Below are positions 1-8,747 of a DNA stretch of 64,000 nt, in pieces. Every line of letters starts with the position of its first letter. Position 1 is the stretch's first letter. The position numbers and the translations under genes were made by a program. This stretch comes from Bin87 sp965203985 (GTDB lineage: Bacteria > Chloroflexota > Dehalococcoidia > Lucifugimonadales > UBA3495): positions 62,001 through 126,000 of the forward strand of contig CBDBDS010000012.1 in NCBI GenBank assembly GCA_965203985.1, given 5' to 3'. The notes beneath the pieces are model-generated. The model searched no databases and had not been told where the DNA came from. It saw only the letters and a program-made list of their open reading frames with translations.

Positions 1-1
1 G

Positions 2-937
2 GAGTGCGTTCAACTAGCCGAGGAACTTGGCTACGAGTCCGCCTGGGTCGCCGAAGGACACGGGGGTGATCAGTTTTCCATTCTCACCGCGTGCGCGTTG
101 GCGACATCGCGGATACGCCTGGGCACCAGCATCAGCAGCGTTTACGTCCGGAGCGCCCCGACCATCGCCATGGCGGCGGCCTGCGTGGACCATTTCTCCA
201 ACGGCCGTTTCATTCTCGGGCTGGGCAGCAGCCACAAGGTTCAGGTCGAGCCCGAACACGGCCTGGAGTTTTCCGGTCCGATCCCACGAGTGCGGGACAC
301 GGTGGACATCGTCCGCCGATTGCTGCGCGACGGCGAGGTGACCGACTACCGCGGCGAGGCGATCAACATCGCTACCTTCGATCTGCATTTCCCGACCTTC
401 CGGCCGGAAATGCCCATCTACCTGGCGGCGGTTTTCCCCAAGATGCTCGAAATCGCCGGCGAAATCAGCCAGGGGGTCCTGCTCACCTGGTGCACACCCG
501 AGCACGCGCGGACCGCCAGCCAGCATATCGCTGCGGGCGCAGCGCGAGCCGGCGCAGCAGCAGGATCGGTTGAGGTGGCGACGCTGGTTTCCGTGTCCGC
601 GCCGGGCGCCGACGATGGCGGCATGCGCCGGGTGGCCGCGACCTATGCCGGGCGATTCCCCCGGTATCGCCGGCTGATGGCCGAGGCCGGTTTCGCCGAC
701 GAGGTGGAGGAGGTGCGCCGCGCCTGGCGTTCCGGCGATATTGTGCTGGCCGAGCGTCTGGTACCGGAAGGGCTGATCGACCGCATGTCGTTGCCCACGG
801 ACTCCGGGGCCAGGCGGGAAAGGTTGGCCGAATACCGGGAAGCCGGCCTCACGCTGCCGATCATCGCTCCCCGGGTATCCGGGCCCAACGCCGGCGCGAC
901 CGCGAAACGGATAATCCGCGATAACGCGCCGGCTTAG
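2..937 (+). CDS. LLM-class flavin-dependent oxidoreductase, 5'-truncated
   Basis: The frame is already open at the first complete codon (position 2), so the gene starts upstream of the window; 311 codons are visible. GYESAWVAEGHGGD at the left edge, RIRLGTSI and GRFILGLGSSHK match the beta strands of the luciferase-like TIM barrel (FMN- or F420-dependent monooxygenases and reductases). The substrate, and whether the cofactor is FMN or F420, cannot be decided. Such oxidoreductases are expanded in SAR202-type Chloroflexota, where they are thought to attack recalcitrant organic matter. It is followed by a cupin gene on the opposite strand. Confidence 0.85.
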   Translation, partial: ECVQLAEELGYESAWVAEGHGGDQFSILTACALATSRIRLGTSISSVYVRSAPTIAMAAACVDHFSNGRFILGLGSSHKVQVEPEHGLEFSGPIPRVRDTVDIVRRLLRDGEVTDYRGEAINIATFDLHFPTFRPEMPIYLAAVFPKMLEIAGEISQGVLLTWCTPEHARTASQHIAAGAARAGAAAGSVEVATLVSVSAPGADDGGMRRVAATYAGRFPRYRRLMAEAGFADEVEEVRRAWRSGDIVLAERLVPEGLIDRMSLPTDSGARRERLAEYREAGLTLPIIAPRVSGPNAGATAKRIIRDNAPA

Positions 938-962
938 CGTCCTGTACAGCTTGCCGTGGCGA

Positions 963-1328
963 TTAGTCCGCCGGCAGCCAGGGCGACCACAGGGTGATGG
1001 GAATGGTCACCGAGATGCGGGGCTGGTCGCCAACCACGGCGGTGGTGTGACCTTGGCCGGTCAGGTCATCGGCCATCAGCACGTCGCCAGCCCCGAAGCG
1101 GCGCTTGGTGCCGTCGCCGATACCGACCTCCATTTCACCGGCCAGCGTGATGACGTACTGTCGCCGCGGAGCGGTGTGCCAGTCGGAGAAGTAGCCGGGT
1201 TCGAAGCGGCGGAAATTCACGCCGGGGGTGACCTGCATACCGCTGTGAATGGCGCGGTCGCCCGGCAGGTCGAGGTCCTGGAAATGGGTCTGGCCGTCAT
1301 CGCCGGTGTAAATGCGCACAAATTCCAT
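963..1328 (-). CDS. Cupin-domain protein
   Basis: A 121-residue single-domain protein. The start is placed at MEFVRIYTGDDG (1328) because an AGGAGG Shine-Dalgarno lies just upstream; the frame extends to 1451 but that part has no such signal. The core FSDWHTAPRRQYVITLAGEMEVGIGDG and FGAGDVLMADDLTGQGH reads as the two cupin motifs (a His in the first, G-D in the second, then His). It probably forms a small beta barrel that may bind a metal. No substrate can be assigned. It converges with the oxidoreductase on its left, with only 25 bases between them. Confidence 0.75.
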   Translation of the reverse strand: MEFVRIYTGDDGQTHFQDLDLPGDRAIHSGMQVTPGVNFRRFEPGYFSDWHTAPRRQYVITLAGEMEVGIGDGTKRRFGAGDVLMADDLTGQGHTTAVVGDQPRISVTIPITLWSPWLPAD

Positions 1329-1593
1329 GAAAGGTGCCTCCTGGTTCGAAATAATGTTGACTGCGTTGGCCTGGGATGCAAGCCGGCCGTCAAGGCGCTC
1401 ACATTCTAGCGCATCGCGGTGCGGATGGTGACGGCGTCGCGCTAGCGCCAATAGATCGAGCTGTTCAGGAAGCCGGCAGGAACCGGACGCACCCCTGCGA
1501 TTTCAGTATCCCGCCAACTGCCGCCTCGACCCGCCCCGATTTTCCATACGCACTCCACGAGTACACGCTCATGCCTGCCCGCTTTCGCAAATC
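1329..1593. other. Intergenic region, no gene seen
   Basis: This is the left half of a 529-base gap between the cupin gene and speD. Apart from the cupin ribosome-binding site at its left edge I see no gene, RNA or regulatory element here. The right half holds an inverted repeat and the speD promoter. Confidence 0.5.
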
Positions 1594-1707
1594 GTCAGAA
1601 GCAGGATTTTCAAGATTTGGGGATTATCAGGATTGGGACCATTCTGCGATGGAGATCCCCCGATCAATCCTGCCAAATCATAAAATCCCGTAGATCCCGA
1701 TTCTGAC
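1594..1707. repeat. Terminal-inverted-repeat element, copy 1
   Basis: The element opens with GTCAGAAGCAGGATTTT and closes with CGATTCTGAC. Internally it repeats AGGATT and GGGATT motifs on both strands. A second, more perfectly palindromic copy lies at 39767-39854. There is no coding capacity, so this looks like a MITE-like or other dispersed intergenic repeat. Confidence 0.65.
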
Positions 1708-1751
1708 GTTCCCCGCCGCAAACCGGGTAAGCGTGAACGAGGTAAACGTAC

Positions 1752-1780
1752 TTGTAACAGCAGCCGGTATTGGGTAGAAT
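1752..1780 (+). promoter_or_regulatory. Predicted sigma-70-type promoter for speD-speE
   Basis: A -35 TTGTAA (1752-1757), a 17-bp spacer and a -10 TAGAAT (1775-1780). It lies about 77 bases upstream of the speD start. Confidence 0.6.
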
Positions 1781-1857
1781 CGTCGCCTGCTGTTCCCAAG
1801 GAGCCGTGCGGACCTGTTGCCCGGCCGGGGAGCCAATCCACACGGAGGAAAGGGTGA

Positions 1858-2247
1858 TTGGATGTACTAGGTACTCACGTGCTCCTGGAACTTAGAGATT
1901 GCGACCCCCGGTTGCTGGACGATCTGGCCCATATCCGGCAGGAGATGCTAAGGGCGGCGGCGACGGTTGAAGCGCACGTGGTCGGGGAGTCGTTCCATCA
2001 ATTTACGCCTCAGGGCGTAACGGGCATTCTGTCCATCGCCGAATCCCACATTTCCATCCATACCTGGCCGGAGCACGGCTACGCGGCGGCGGATATCTTC
2101 ACCTGCGGCGACCACACGATGCCGGAACGCGCGGCGGGCGTCATAATCGAAGCCCTGCGCTGTCGGGATCCAGAAATCACACAGATTCGCCGCGGGCTCA
2201 CGGGTGCGCGAGTTGTAGAACTGCAACCGGCGCACCGCCTCAACTGA
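1858..2247 (+). CDS. speD: S-adenosylmethionine decarboxylase proenzyme
   Basis: A 129-residue pyruvoyl-dependent decarboxylase that makes decarboxylated SAM, the aminopropyl donor for spermidine. AESHISIHTWPE holds the self-cleavage site Glu62-Ser63, where Ser63 becomes the pyruvoyl group. His68 and Cys83 (FTCGDH) match the processing and proton-donor residues of the Thermotoga-type class 1B enzyme at the same numbers. The start is TTG at 1858 with GGAGGAAAGG upstream; no ATG is available in a suitable place. It is co-directional with speE, which uses its product. Confidence 0.95.
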   Translation: MDVLGTHVLLELRDCDPRLLDDLAHIRQEMLRAAATVEAHVVGESFHQFTPQGVTGILSIAESHISIHTWPEHGYAAADIFTCGDHTMPERAAGVIIEALRCRDPEITQIRRGLTGARVVELQPAHRLN

Positions 2248-2347
2248 CGGCTTTCCACGCTGGAAACGCAGCAACGGCCGGCTCTTCCGGCCGGTTGGGT
2301 GGCGCGTGACCGCGTCAGCCAGCTCCCCTGTTGTCCAAGGAGTCCCG

Positions 2348-3277
2348 ATGGCCAGCTACCCAATGGAAGAGATCACCGGCAAGTGGGTGATCGAGACCGT
2401 GATGCCCGACCTGGCGATCATGCTCAAGGTTGATGAGGTCCTTTATTCCGGCCACACGGGATACCAACGGGTGGAAGTGGTCCATTCCGAGGTGTACGGT
2501 CGCAGCCTGCTGCTCGACGGCAAAACGCAATCAACCGAACGGGACGAGCACATATACCACGAGACCCTGGTCCATCCGGCCATGCTGTTGCATCCCGACC
2601 CACGCCGGGTGTTCATCGGCGGCGGCGGTGAAGGCGGTACGCTTCGGGAAGCCCTCGCCCACCGCTCGGTGGAAAAGGTGGTCATGGTCGACTTGGACCA
2701 GCAGGTTGTCGAGTTGTGCCGCGAACACCTGCCCCATCATCACCGGGGAGCGTTTGATGACGGGCGCACCGAGTTGGTGTTTGACGACGCCCGCGGGTAT
2801 CTCCAGTCCACCGACCAGTCGTTCGACGTGATGATCATGGACCTGGTGGATCCCCTGGAAGGCGGGCCGGCGTACCTCCTGTACACCGAGGAGTACTACG
2901 AAATCGCCCGCGCTCGGTTGAACCCGGGCGGAATCCTGGTTACGCAGTCGGGCCCGGCCGGGTTCCTGAGCCTGCACGAGTGTTTTACGACGATATACAA
3001 AACGCTGGAAAGCACCTTCAAGCACGCCGTCCCGTGCCAGGTCCACATTCCGTCCTTCATCACGCTTTGGGGGTTTACCATCGCGTCCGATGCTCCGCTG
3101 CCCGACCTGGCCGCCTCCGGTGTGGACCGTCGGATCGACGAGCGGGTCACGAAGACCTTGCGGCATTACGATGGGCGCAGCCACGAAGCCATGTTCGCCC
3201 TGCCCAGGCACATCCGCGATGGCATCGCGTCGGAAACGCGAATCAACCGGGACGATGCCCCCGTCTTCATGGTGTAA
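2348..3277 (+). CDS. speE: Polyamine aminopropyltransferase (spermidine/thermospermine synthase-like)
   Basis: A 309-residue Rossmann-fold aminopropyltransferase. The start at 2348 has AAGGAG seven bases upstream; an upstream in-frame start at 2306 lacks this. The dcSAM-binding loop reads GGGEGGTLRE, followed by VDLDQQVVE and DDARGYL, and MDLVDP carries the catalytic-region Asp. The C-terminal stretch VPCQVHIPSFITLWGF is closer to ACL5/thermospermine-synthase-like enzymes than to classical SpeE, so the product could be spermidine or thermospermine. It forms a polyamine operon with speD. Confidence 0.9.
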   Translation: MASYPMEEITGKWVIETVMPDLAIMLKVDEVLYSGHTGYQRVEVVHSEVYGRSLLLDGKTQSTERDEHIYHETLVHPAMLLHPDPRRVFIGGGGEGGTLREALAHRSVEKVVMVDLDQQVVELCREHLPHHHRGAFDDGRTELVFDDARGYLQSTDQSFDVMIMDLVDPLEGGPAYLLYTEEYYEIARARLNPGGILVTQSGPAGFLSLHECFTTIYKTLESTFKHAVPCQVHIPSFITLWGFTIASDAPLPDLAASGVDRRIDERVTKTLRHYDGRSHEAMFALPRHIRDGIASETRINRDDAPVFMV

Positions 3278-3300
3278 GCACAGGAAAACGCGGCCTGTGC
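3278..3300. promoter_or_regulatory. Small inverted repeat and -10-like element between speE and next gene
   Basis: GCACAGG (3278-3284) and CCTGTGC (3294-3300) form a 7-bp stem directly after the speE stop. The sequence continues into TGCTATGAT, an extended -10-like motif that overlaps the next start codon. It could be a weak terminator, a promoter for a nearly leaderless transcript, or both. Confidence 0.3.
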
Positions 3301-3301
3301 T

Positions 3302-3784
3302 ATGATGCGGATAACGGAGCTGCCACGGGCAATCTATCGGGCTATCAACGGCTGGCGGGTGTGGGTGACGCTGCTGGTCTTGGCGTCGCTAATCCTCAAC
3401 GAGGCTGCGCTGGGAATCCGGGAAGGGCAGACGATTGTAGAAGCGCTCACGCGCATTTCGTACCTGCGGATGCTGCTGTTGGCTTTCGTATGCGGCGTAA
3501 TCGCCCAAGCCGTCATCGGCACAGTGCCATTCACTATAGGAGTAGTCATGACGATGATAGATTTCGCCCTGCGTCGTCGCCGGGAGTGGCGCGAGGAAGG
3601 GCGCGAAGAGGGCCGCGAGGAAGGCCGTGAAGAAGGTCACGCGGCAGAACGCCGCCGGAATATTGCCGCTATTATGGCAGCCACCGGTCTGACGGACGCC
3701 GCCAAGTTGCAGGCTATAGCCGCAATCAACGGCGCGGAAGACGAGGAAAGCGGATCACAGTCTCCGTATCGCCAGGGCGAATGA
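3302..3784 (+). CDS. Small membrane protein with charged REEG-repeat tail
   Basis: A 160-residue protein I do not recognise by name. Hydrophobic segments (WVWVTLLVLASLIL; LRMLLLAFVCGVIAQAVI; FTIGVVMTMIDFAL) suggest two or three membrane spans. A basic stretch and four tandem EEGR units follow, then an AAIMAATGLTDAAKLQAI helix and an acidic tail. The layout matches the protein at 8271 (hydrophobic N-terminus, R-rich linker, E-G-R/H repeats), so the two are probably one family. The repeat block is likely a long charged helix on the cytoplasmic side. No function can be assigned. Confidence 0.6.
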   Translation: MMRITELPRAIYRAINGWRVWVTLLVLASLILNEAALGIREGQTIVEALTRISYLRMLLLAFVCGVIAQAVIGTVPFTIGVVMTMIDFALRRRREWREEGREEGREEGREEGHAAERRRNIAAIMAATGLTDAAKLQAIAAINGAEDEESGSQSPYRQGE

Positions 3785-3794
3785 CACGCCGCCA

Positions 3795-4289
3795 TTACCC
3801 CTGAGCCGCGGCCAGTTCCGGGAACCTTTCCAACGGCAGCACCTCTCCGGCCGTCTCCCAACTGTCCACCAGTTCCCGGATCGCATCGGGCACGCGCCTG
3901 GTTTGCCCGGTGTCCGCGTGGAAACCGACGTAGATCGCCTCAATGGTCGTGAGCGGGGAATCGTCAGGGGCTCCGCCCTCCGTGAAAATGGCGACTTCCA
4001 GCACCATGCTGGTGTTGCCGATGCGAGCGACCCGGGCCCGCAGGTCCAGCATTTCGTCCACTCTGACCGGCGCTTTGTACTCGATGGTGACTTTCGCTAC
4101 GGCGCTGTCGAAGTATCCCGCCGCCGCGACGCGGTAGATGCCGAATCCCAGGTTGCGGAAGTATTCGGCTTGGGCGATTTCGAGCCAGCCGAGGTAGCTT
4201 CCGTTGAAAGCGATCCCCTGCGCGTCGCATTCCTGCCAGCGCACGCGGACGTCGAAGCCGAACCGGTAGTCGGAGCGCAGTTGCGTCAT
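3795..4289 (-). CDS. Acyl-CoA thioesterase, 4-hydroxybenzoyl-CoA thioesterase (YbgC/FadM) family
   Basis: A 164-residue hot-dog fold protein. RVRWQECDAQGIAFNGSYLGW contains the family pattern D-x-x-G-x-x-x-N-x-x-Y, with Asp as the likely catalytic residue, and VTIEYKAPVRVDEML is the typical second strand. It hydrolyses some acyl-CoA thioester; the chain length or aromatic nature of the substrate is unknown. It lies one base downstream of trmD on the same strand, so they are probably cotranscribed, although the pairing has no obvious functional logic. Confidence 0.85.
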   Translation of the reverse strand: MTQLRSDYRFGFDVRVRWQECDAQGIAFNGSYLGWLEIAQAEYFRNLGFGIYRVAAAGYFDSAVAKVTIEYKAPVRVDEMLDLRARVARIGNTSMVLEVAIFTEGGAPDDSPLTTIEAIYVGFHADTGQTRRVPDAIRELVDSWETAGEVLPLERFPELAAAQG

Positions 4290-4290
4290 A

Positions 4291-5046
4291 TCAGCCTGGT
4301 GCTCCGCTCCATCCCAGGCTCGCCAGGAAGACGCGGTCGGAATTGGTCAGAGGCGCGGTTTCCAGCAGATCGGGACGCAGGCGCAATGTTCGTTCCAGGG
4401 ATTGCCGCCGCCGCCAGCGTTCGATGTCGGCGTGGTTGCCGGACCTCAGTATTTCCGGCACGGCCATTCCTCGAATTTCGGCGGGGCGCGTGTACAGCGG
4501 GTGTTGCAACAAACCGGACGTGATGCTGTCGTGCTCCACATTCTCCGCCGAGCCGACCACTTCGGGTACAAACCGGGAAACCGCGTCGATTACGACCATG
4601 GCCGCCAGCTCCCCGCCGGTGAGTACGTAATTACCGATGGAAACGTCGTGGGTGATCAAGCCTTCCCGGATGCGTTCGTCAACCCCGGCGTAGTGCCCAC
4701 AGATGAGGATCATGCCCGGCGCGTTGGCAAACTCGTTCACCACATCCTGGTTCAGAATGGCGCCCTGCGGAGAAGTCAGCACGATGGGCGTCGCTACCCT
4801 GTCAGCGTCCGGGATGCCGGCCAGGGCAGATTCCACCGCGGCGAACACCGGGTCCGGTTTCATCACCATGCCCGGGCCGCCGCCGAACTGGTAGTCGTCA
4901 GCGGTTCCGTGACGGTCCGTCGCATACTCCCGTATATCGACGGTTTCCAGGGAGACCAAGCCGCTCCGCACAGCCCGCCCCAGCACGCTGTATTCTTCGA
5001 TGAACCGGAAGGCATCCGGGAACAGCGTCAGGACGGTGAAGCGCAT
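4291..5046 (-). CDS. trmD: tRNA (guanine-37-N1)-methyltransferase
   Basis: A 251-residue SPOUT-class enzyme that makes m1G37 in tRNAs reading CNN and CGG codons, preventing +1 frameshifting. Recognisable features are the N-terminal LTLFPD, YQFGGGPGMVMKPDP, LTSPQG, ICGHYAGVDERI and the trefoil-knot SAM site SIGNYVLTGGELAAMVVIDA. The length is normal for the family. Its tRNA-Pro(UGG) and tRNA-Arg(CCG) substrates are encoded in this window at about 40.7 kb. Confidence 0.97.
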   Translation of the reverse strand: MRFTVLTLFPDAFRFIEEYSVLGRAVRSGLVSLETVDIREYATDRHGTADDYQFGGGPGMVMKPDPVFAAVESALAGIPDADRVATPIVLTSPQGAILNQDVVNEFANAPGMILICGHYAGVDERIREGLITHDVSIGNYVLTGGELAAMVVIDAVSRFVPEVVGSAENVEHDSITSGLLQHPLYTRPAEIRGMAVPEILRSGNHADIERWRRRQSLERTLRLRPDLLETAPLTNSDRVFLASLGWSGAPG

Positions 5047-5126
5047 CTAAGGGACGGGTGGGCGGCGCTCGCAACTGTCGCCGTGGCCCGGGCCGCCAGC
5101 GTGCATCGGTTCAACCTGGCACGAAC

Positions 5127-6380
5127 CTAGGCGGGCTGCAATTCCCGCGTGGCCAGGCGGTTGGTGTACGCATCGCCGCCCTTCATGATCAGGAGGAGAC
5201 GCTCGCGGTCGCGCAGAACCGAGATGTTCTGCAACGGATCGCCGTCCACCACCAGCACGTCCGCCTGCTTGCCGACCTCGATAGTGCCCACCTCCTTGCC
5301 GATACCGCAGCACTCGGCGGCGTAGCCGGTGGCGGCCTGGATGGCCAGCATGGTGCTCATGCCCTTTTCTACCATCAGCTCCAGCTCGCGGGCGTTGTCG
5401 CCGTGCACGAAACCGCCGGCGTCGGTGCCGGCCACGATGCGCACGCCTTCCTTGATGGCCAGCTCGGTGCTCTGGATGTGGATATCCATCAGAGCCTGCG
5501 CGCGTACCCTGATGTGAGGGGCGCTGACCGTGCTGTGGAAGTCGTACACCTCGAAGGTCGGGGTGAAGAAAGTGCCCTGGTCGGCCATCATCTTGAGCAT
5601 GTCGGGATCAGTGGCCAGGTAGCAGCCGTGCTCGATTGAGCCCGCCCCGGCTTTAATGGCAATGGGCAGGCCGGTACCGCCCACGGCGTGGCAAAGGGTG
5701 CTGCGTCCGAGAGCCGCGGCCTCGTCAACCAGAGCTTTGGCTTCGTCCAGCGCGTAGGCCTGGTCCAGCGGACCGTTGCCCGGGCGACCGGAAGCGCCGC
5801 CGGTGGTCGCGAACTTGATCTGGTCGGCGCCGCAACGGACCAGCTCGCGCACCTTGGCCCGCACGCCATCCACTCCGTCGGCCACGCCGTCAGGTGACAG
5901 TGGGTCGTGTCCCAGGATCACCTTGCGGTGGCCGCTGCCGCTGACCTTGTCCTCGATCCCGCCGGTTGGGGACATGATATTGACCGAGACAATGAGCCGC
6001 GGCCCCTTGATCAGGCCCTGCTCCACGGCCATCTTGAACCCGGCGTCCAGACCACCGGCATCGCGCACCGTGGTGTAGCCGGCCGCCAGCGTATCCTCGA
6101 TGACCTGGGCGGTGCGGATGTTGAACAGCGACAGAGGTTCGTCCATGCCCCAACGACCCGTCAGGCCGTATCCGCCAGACGCCAGGTGGTCGTGCACGTC
6201 GATGAGGCCGGGCATTATCGTGCGGCCGCTGGCGTCCAGCACTTCGGCTCCTTCGGGAATGGGCACGGCGGCCCGGGGGCCAACCTCCACGATGCGGTCG
6301 CCGTCAATCAGCACCGCAGCGTTTTCGACCACGGGCCCGCCCGATCCGTCGATGAGATTCCCTCCAACTATTGCCAGCAT
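5127..6380 (-). CDS. Amidohydrolase family protein (imidazolonepropionase/prolidase-like)
   Basis: A 417-residue metal-dependent hydrolase when started at MLAIVGGNLIDGSGG (6380, with AGAGG upstream). A start at 6431 with AGGAG upstream is also possible and would add 17 residues. GLIDVHDHLASGG gives the HxH metal ligands, further His residues are in CHAVGGTG and IEHGCYL, and GTDAGG supplies the catalytic Asp. The C-terminal IEVGKQADVLVVDGDPL is the usual closing strand. The substrate is unknown; relatives hydrolyse cyclic amides or dipeptides. Confidence 0.85.
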   Translation of the reverse strand: MLAIVGGNLIDGSGGPVVENAAVLIDGDRIVEVGPRAAVPIPEGAEVLDASGRTIMPGLIDVHDHLASGGYGLTGRWGMDEPLSLFNIRTAQVIEDTLAAGYTTVRDAGGLDAGFKMAVEQGLIKGPRLIVSVNIMSPTGGIEDKVSGSGHRKVILGHDPLSPDGVADGVDGVRAKVRELVRCGADQIKFATTGGASGRPGNGPLDQAYALDEAKALVDEAAALGRSTLCHAVGGTGLPIAIKAGAGSIEHGCYLATDPDMLKMMADQGTFFTPTFEVYDFHSTVSAPHIRVRAQALMDIHIQSTELAIKEGVRIVAGTDAGGFVHGDNARELELMVEKGMSTMLAIQAATGYAAECCGIGKEVGTIEVGKQADVLVVDGDPLQNISVLRDRERLLLIMKGGDAYTNRLATRELQPA

Positions 6381-6547
6381 GATCGACCTCTCATTTTGGC
6401 GAACGCGCAGCTCATCGGATAGCCTGTCCATGGCGCCGGGCTCCTGCTGCGGTGAGGCGATGCTAATTTGGGCCCCGACCGATGTCAAGGAAACATAAAC
6501 CGCATAACTGGTCGCAGGAAGCTGAGTGTGCGACCGCTTCGCTACGT

Positions 6548-6553
6548 TATAAT
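6548..6553 (+). promoter_or_regulatory. -10 element upstream of TolB-like lipoprotein
   Basis: A perfect TATAAT 39 bases before the chosen ATG. No good -35 hexamer is visible at 16-18 bp. Confidence 0.4.
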
Positions 6554-6591
6554 CGGCGGCAGGTAAAACTGCTCGATTGGAAAGGATTTTG

Positions 6592-7620
6592 ATGGGACTG
6601 GTCGCGGGCAATCCTCGTTTTTTGTGCTTGATGTTCTGTTTTGCCGTGGCGTTGTCCTTGGGCGGATGTTTTGCGGGGAATCTGTTTGGCGGCGATCTAC
6701 CCGCCATCGCTTACGTAGTATCGGACGACGATGGTGCCCAGGCATGGGTCCAGCAGCCCGGTGGGGATGAACCATCACGCATCTCATCGTTGAGCGCGGA
6801 TGCAAGGACGCCTCGCTGGTCGCCCGACCAGACTAAAATCGCCTGGATATCGGTTGGCAATAAGACCCAGCTGATGTTGTACGACGTAGACGGCGAGGGG
6901 GTCACGTCCCTGGTGTCGAACGTGGCAGCCGATCAACCCCCGATCTGGGCTCCGGAGTCGGACCGCATCGCGTATGTATCCGAGCAAGACGGCGAGCCTG
7001 ACATTTACATGGTGGCGCTGGAGGGCGGGCAGAAAACGCGGCTGACCTTCAGCCCGGAACGGGAACTCGTCGGTGACTGGTCACCCGACGGCGAGTGGCT
7101 GGTTTTCACGGAGCACGGAAAGGACGGCCTTTTCCTGCGCAACCCGAACGGCGTGAACCGCATTGAGTTAACCTCGGGTCCCGACACCGACCCGGTCTGG
7201 TCGCCCAAAGGGGACCGGATAGCCTTTCTGCGCAGCGATGATGGCGCCCGTGACGTTTATGTCCTCCGCCCAACGAAATCTGGCAACTGGGCCGACGACA
7301 CGGATGAAGTCGCGGTGTCCGACTACCAGCACGACGAGTTTTCCGTAGCCTGGTCGGCCGACGGCAGGCGATTGGCATTCGTGGTGCGGTTCGACGACCA
7401 GTCGGAGATATTTTCCGTGCTGGTGGACGGCTCGGAGCGGCGTCAGTTGACCCAGAACACGGAGGATGACCTGATGCCGGTCTGGTCGGCTGGCGAAGAT
7501 CGGATCGCTTTCGTTTCGCACGCCTACGGCAACGCTGAGATCCTCTACATGAATGCTGACGGCACGGAACAGATGCGGCTCACTGTCAACGACGCGATGG
7601 ACACCCACCCCGACTGGTAA
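6592..7620 (+). CDS. TolB-like WD40/beta-propeller lipoprotein
   Basis: A 342-residue exported protein. The N-terminus has a hydrophobic signal ending in a lipobox (SLGGC), so the mature protein should be lipid-anchored at its Cys. The rest is repeats of the TolB/DPP propeller type: PRWSPDQTKIAW, PPIWAPESDRIAYVS, GDWSPDGEWLVF, PVWSPKGDRIAFL, VAWSADGRRLAFV, PVWSAGEDRIAFVS and HPDW, giving six to seven blades. The ATG at 6592 is preferred (AAAGGA upstream) over the TTG at 6577. It probably acts as an extracytoplasmic binding scaffold; the partner is unknown. Confidence 0.85.
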   Translation: MGLVAGNPRFLCLMFCFAVALSLGGCFAGNLFGGDLPAIAYVVSDDDGAQAWVQQPGGDEPSRISSLSADARTPRWSPDQTKIAWISVGNKTQLMLYDVDGEGVTSLVSNVAADQPPIWAPESDRIAYVSEQDGEPDIYMVALEGGQKTRLTFSPERELVGDWSPDGEWLVFTEHGKDGLFLRNPNGVNRIELTSGPDTDPVWSPKGDRIAFLRSDDGARDVYVLRPTKSGNWADDTDEVAVSDYQHDEFSVAWSADGRRLAFVVRFDDQSEIFSVLVDGSERRQLTQNTEDDLMPVWSAGEDRIAFVSHAYGNAEILYMNADGTEQMRLTVNDAMDTHPDW

Positions 7621-7646
7621 CCGAGTCGGGCGACGTTCCGCATCAC

Positions 7647-8252
7647 ATGGCTCACCCCGCTCCGGAACTTGACCCTGCCGACGTGGGCCCGCTGCTGGGC
7701 GGCCTCAGCGCGCCGCTGGCAGCCATTTCGACGCGCTCGGGAGACGTCAGCAACGCCCAAATCGCGGTGGCCATCACCGCGGCTTCAATCGTTCCCCAGC
7801 GACCGCGGCTGATCGTCCAGATTTACCACACCAACTTCACCCACGGGCTGATCGCTTCCGCTGGTGTCCTGGCGATCAACTTCCTCGAAACCTCCCAACT
7901 ACCGCTGATCTGGGAGTTGGGCATGCATTCGGGCCGCGACGGTGACAAGCTTGGGAGCGTGAGCTATACCACCGGCGCCACGGGCAGCCCGCTGCTTGAG
8001 GGATGCTATGGTTTCCTCGATTGCCGCGTGGTCAATGCCATGGACGGCGGCGACATGACCGCGTTCCTGGTCGAGGCAGCGGCCGCCCGGACCAACGGCG
8101 GCGAGCGCATGACCTGGCGAGAGGCCAGGCCGCGACTGCCGCGTCGATGGGCCGACGAATGGGACCGCAAGATCGCCGGCGAGATAGACGTGTCATTGAG
8201 CGCCATGGACGCGATTGACCCGGCTGCGTGGTCAGGCCGCCCAATCACCTGA
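7647..8252 (+). CDS. Flavin reductase-like (DIM6/NTAB split-barrel) protein
   Basis: A 201-residue protein. ITAASIVPQRPRLIVQIYHTNFTHGLI and FAINFLE-like GVLAINFLETSQ match the FMN-binding split barrel of flavin reductases (VTANSFVPPLVLV type). The late segment GCYGFLDCRVVNAMDGGDMTAFLVEAA is the usual substrate-barrel strand, where other members read A...ECRV....GDH.LF.G.V. The likely role is FMN binding or flavin reduction for a monooxygenase. The nearest luciferase-like gene is at the left edge, not adjacent. Confidence 0.75.
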   Translation: MAHPAPELDPADVGPLLGGLSAPLAAISTRSGDVSNAQIAVAITAASIVPQRPRLIVQIYHTNFTHGLIASAGVLAINFLETSQLPLIWELGMHSGRDGDKLGSVSYTTGATGSPLLEGCYGFLDCRVVNAMDGGDMTAFLVEAAAARTNGGERMTWREARPRLPRRWADEWDRKIAGEIDVSLSAMDAIDPAAWSGRPIT

Positions 8253-8270
8253 ATCCGATACAATGTTACA

Positions 8271-8747
8271 ATGCGCTCATCGGATTTGCCCAACGAACTG
8301 ATTGATCGGGGCATCTATTGGCAAGTGGGTGGGTTCACGCTGGCAGCCGTCGCCAGCGTCGCCATCCTGGCGGAGTTCTCCGGCTCGGAACTGCGAGCAT
8401 TTATCTACTTTGAAATTGCGGTTACTAGGCTGTACTGGGCCCTGGTAATTCCGTTGGCCGGTCTGTTTGACGGAGCGCGCAAAATGTTTGAGAAAATGTC
8501 TGACATCAGAGCGAAACGCCGGCAAAGGTGGCTAGACGAAGGCCGCCGGGAAGGTCACCAGGAAGGCCGCCGGGAAGGTCACCAGGAAGGCCGCCGGGAA
8601 GGTCACCAGGAAGGCCGCCGCCAGGAGCGTGAGCGCATGCGTGCGGAGTTACAGCGGCTCGCGGCGGACCTTCCGCCGGAGGTTGTAGCATCTCTACTTG
8701 ATGAGCCGGACCACCCCAGCGAGCAAAGGGGCGCGCCGAGTGTTTGA
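8271..8747 (+). CDS. Membrane protein with tandem GRREGHQE repeats
   Basis: A 158-residue protein of the same architecture as the one at 3302. Two hydrophobic segments (FTLAAVASVAILAEF; FEIAVTRLYWALVIPLAGLF) are followed by a basic linker (RAKRRQRWLDE), three perfect 8-residue GRREGHQE units encoded by 24-bp DNA repeats, and a C-terminal helix (LAADLPPEVVASLLDE). Two TACAAT hexamers just before the ATG suggest a very short 5' leader. I do not recognise the family; a membrane-anchored charged helix or coiled coil is the likely structure. Confidence 0.6.
   Translation: MRSSDLPNELIDRGIYWQVGGFTLAAVASVAILAEFSGSELRAFIYFEIAVTRLYWALVIPLAGLFDGARKMFEKMSDIRAKRRQRWLDEGRREGHQEGRREGHQEGRREGHQEGRRQERERMRAELQRLAADLPPEVVASLLDEPDHPSEQRGAPSV
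8538..8620 (+). repeat. In-frame 24-bp tandem repeat
   Basis: About 3.3 copies of GGCCGCCGGGAAGGTCACCA plus a four-base joint, encoding the GRREGHQE units. The copies are nearly identical at DNA level, so expansion is recent. This is not CRISPR: there are no spacers. Confidence 0.8.

Noticed and set aside
8538..8620. Possible CRISPR array
   Set aside because: The 24-bp units are contiguous, in frame and without spacers; they encode GRREGHQE repeats.
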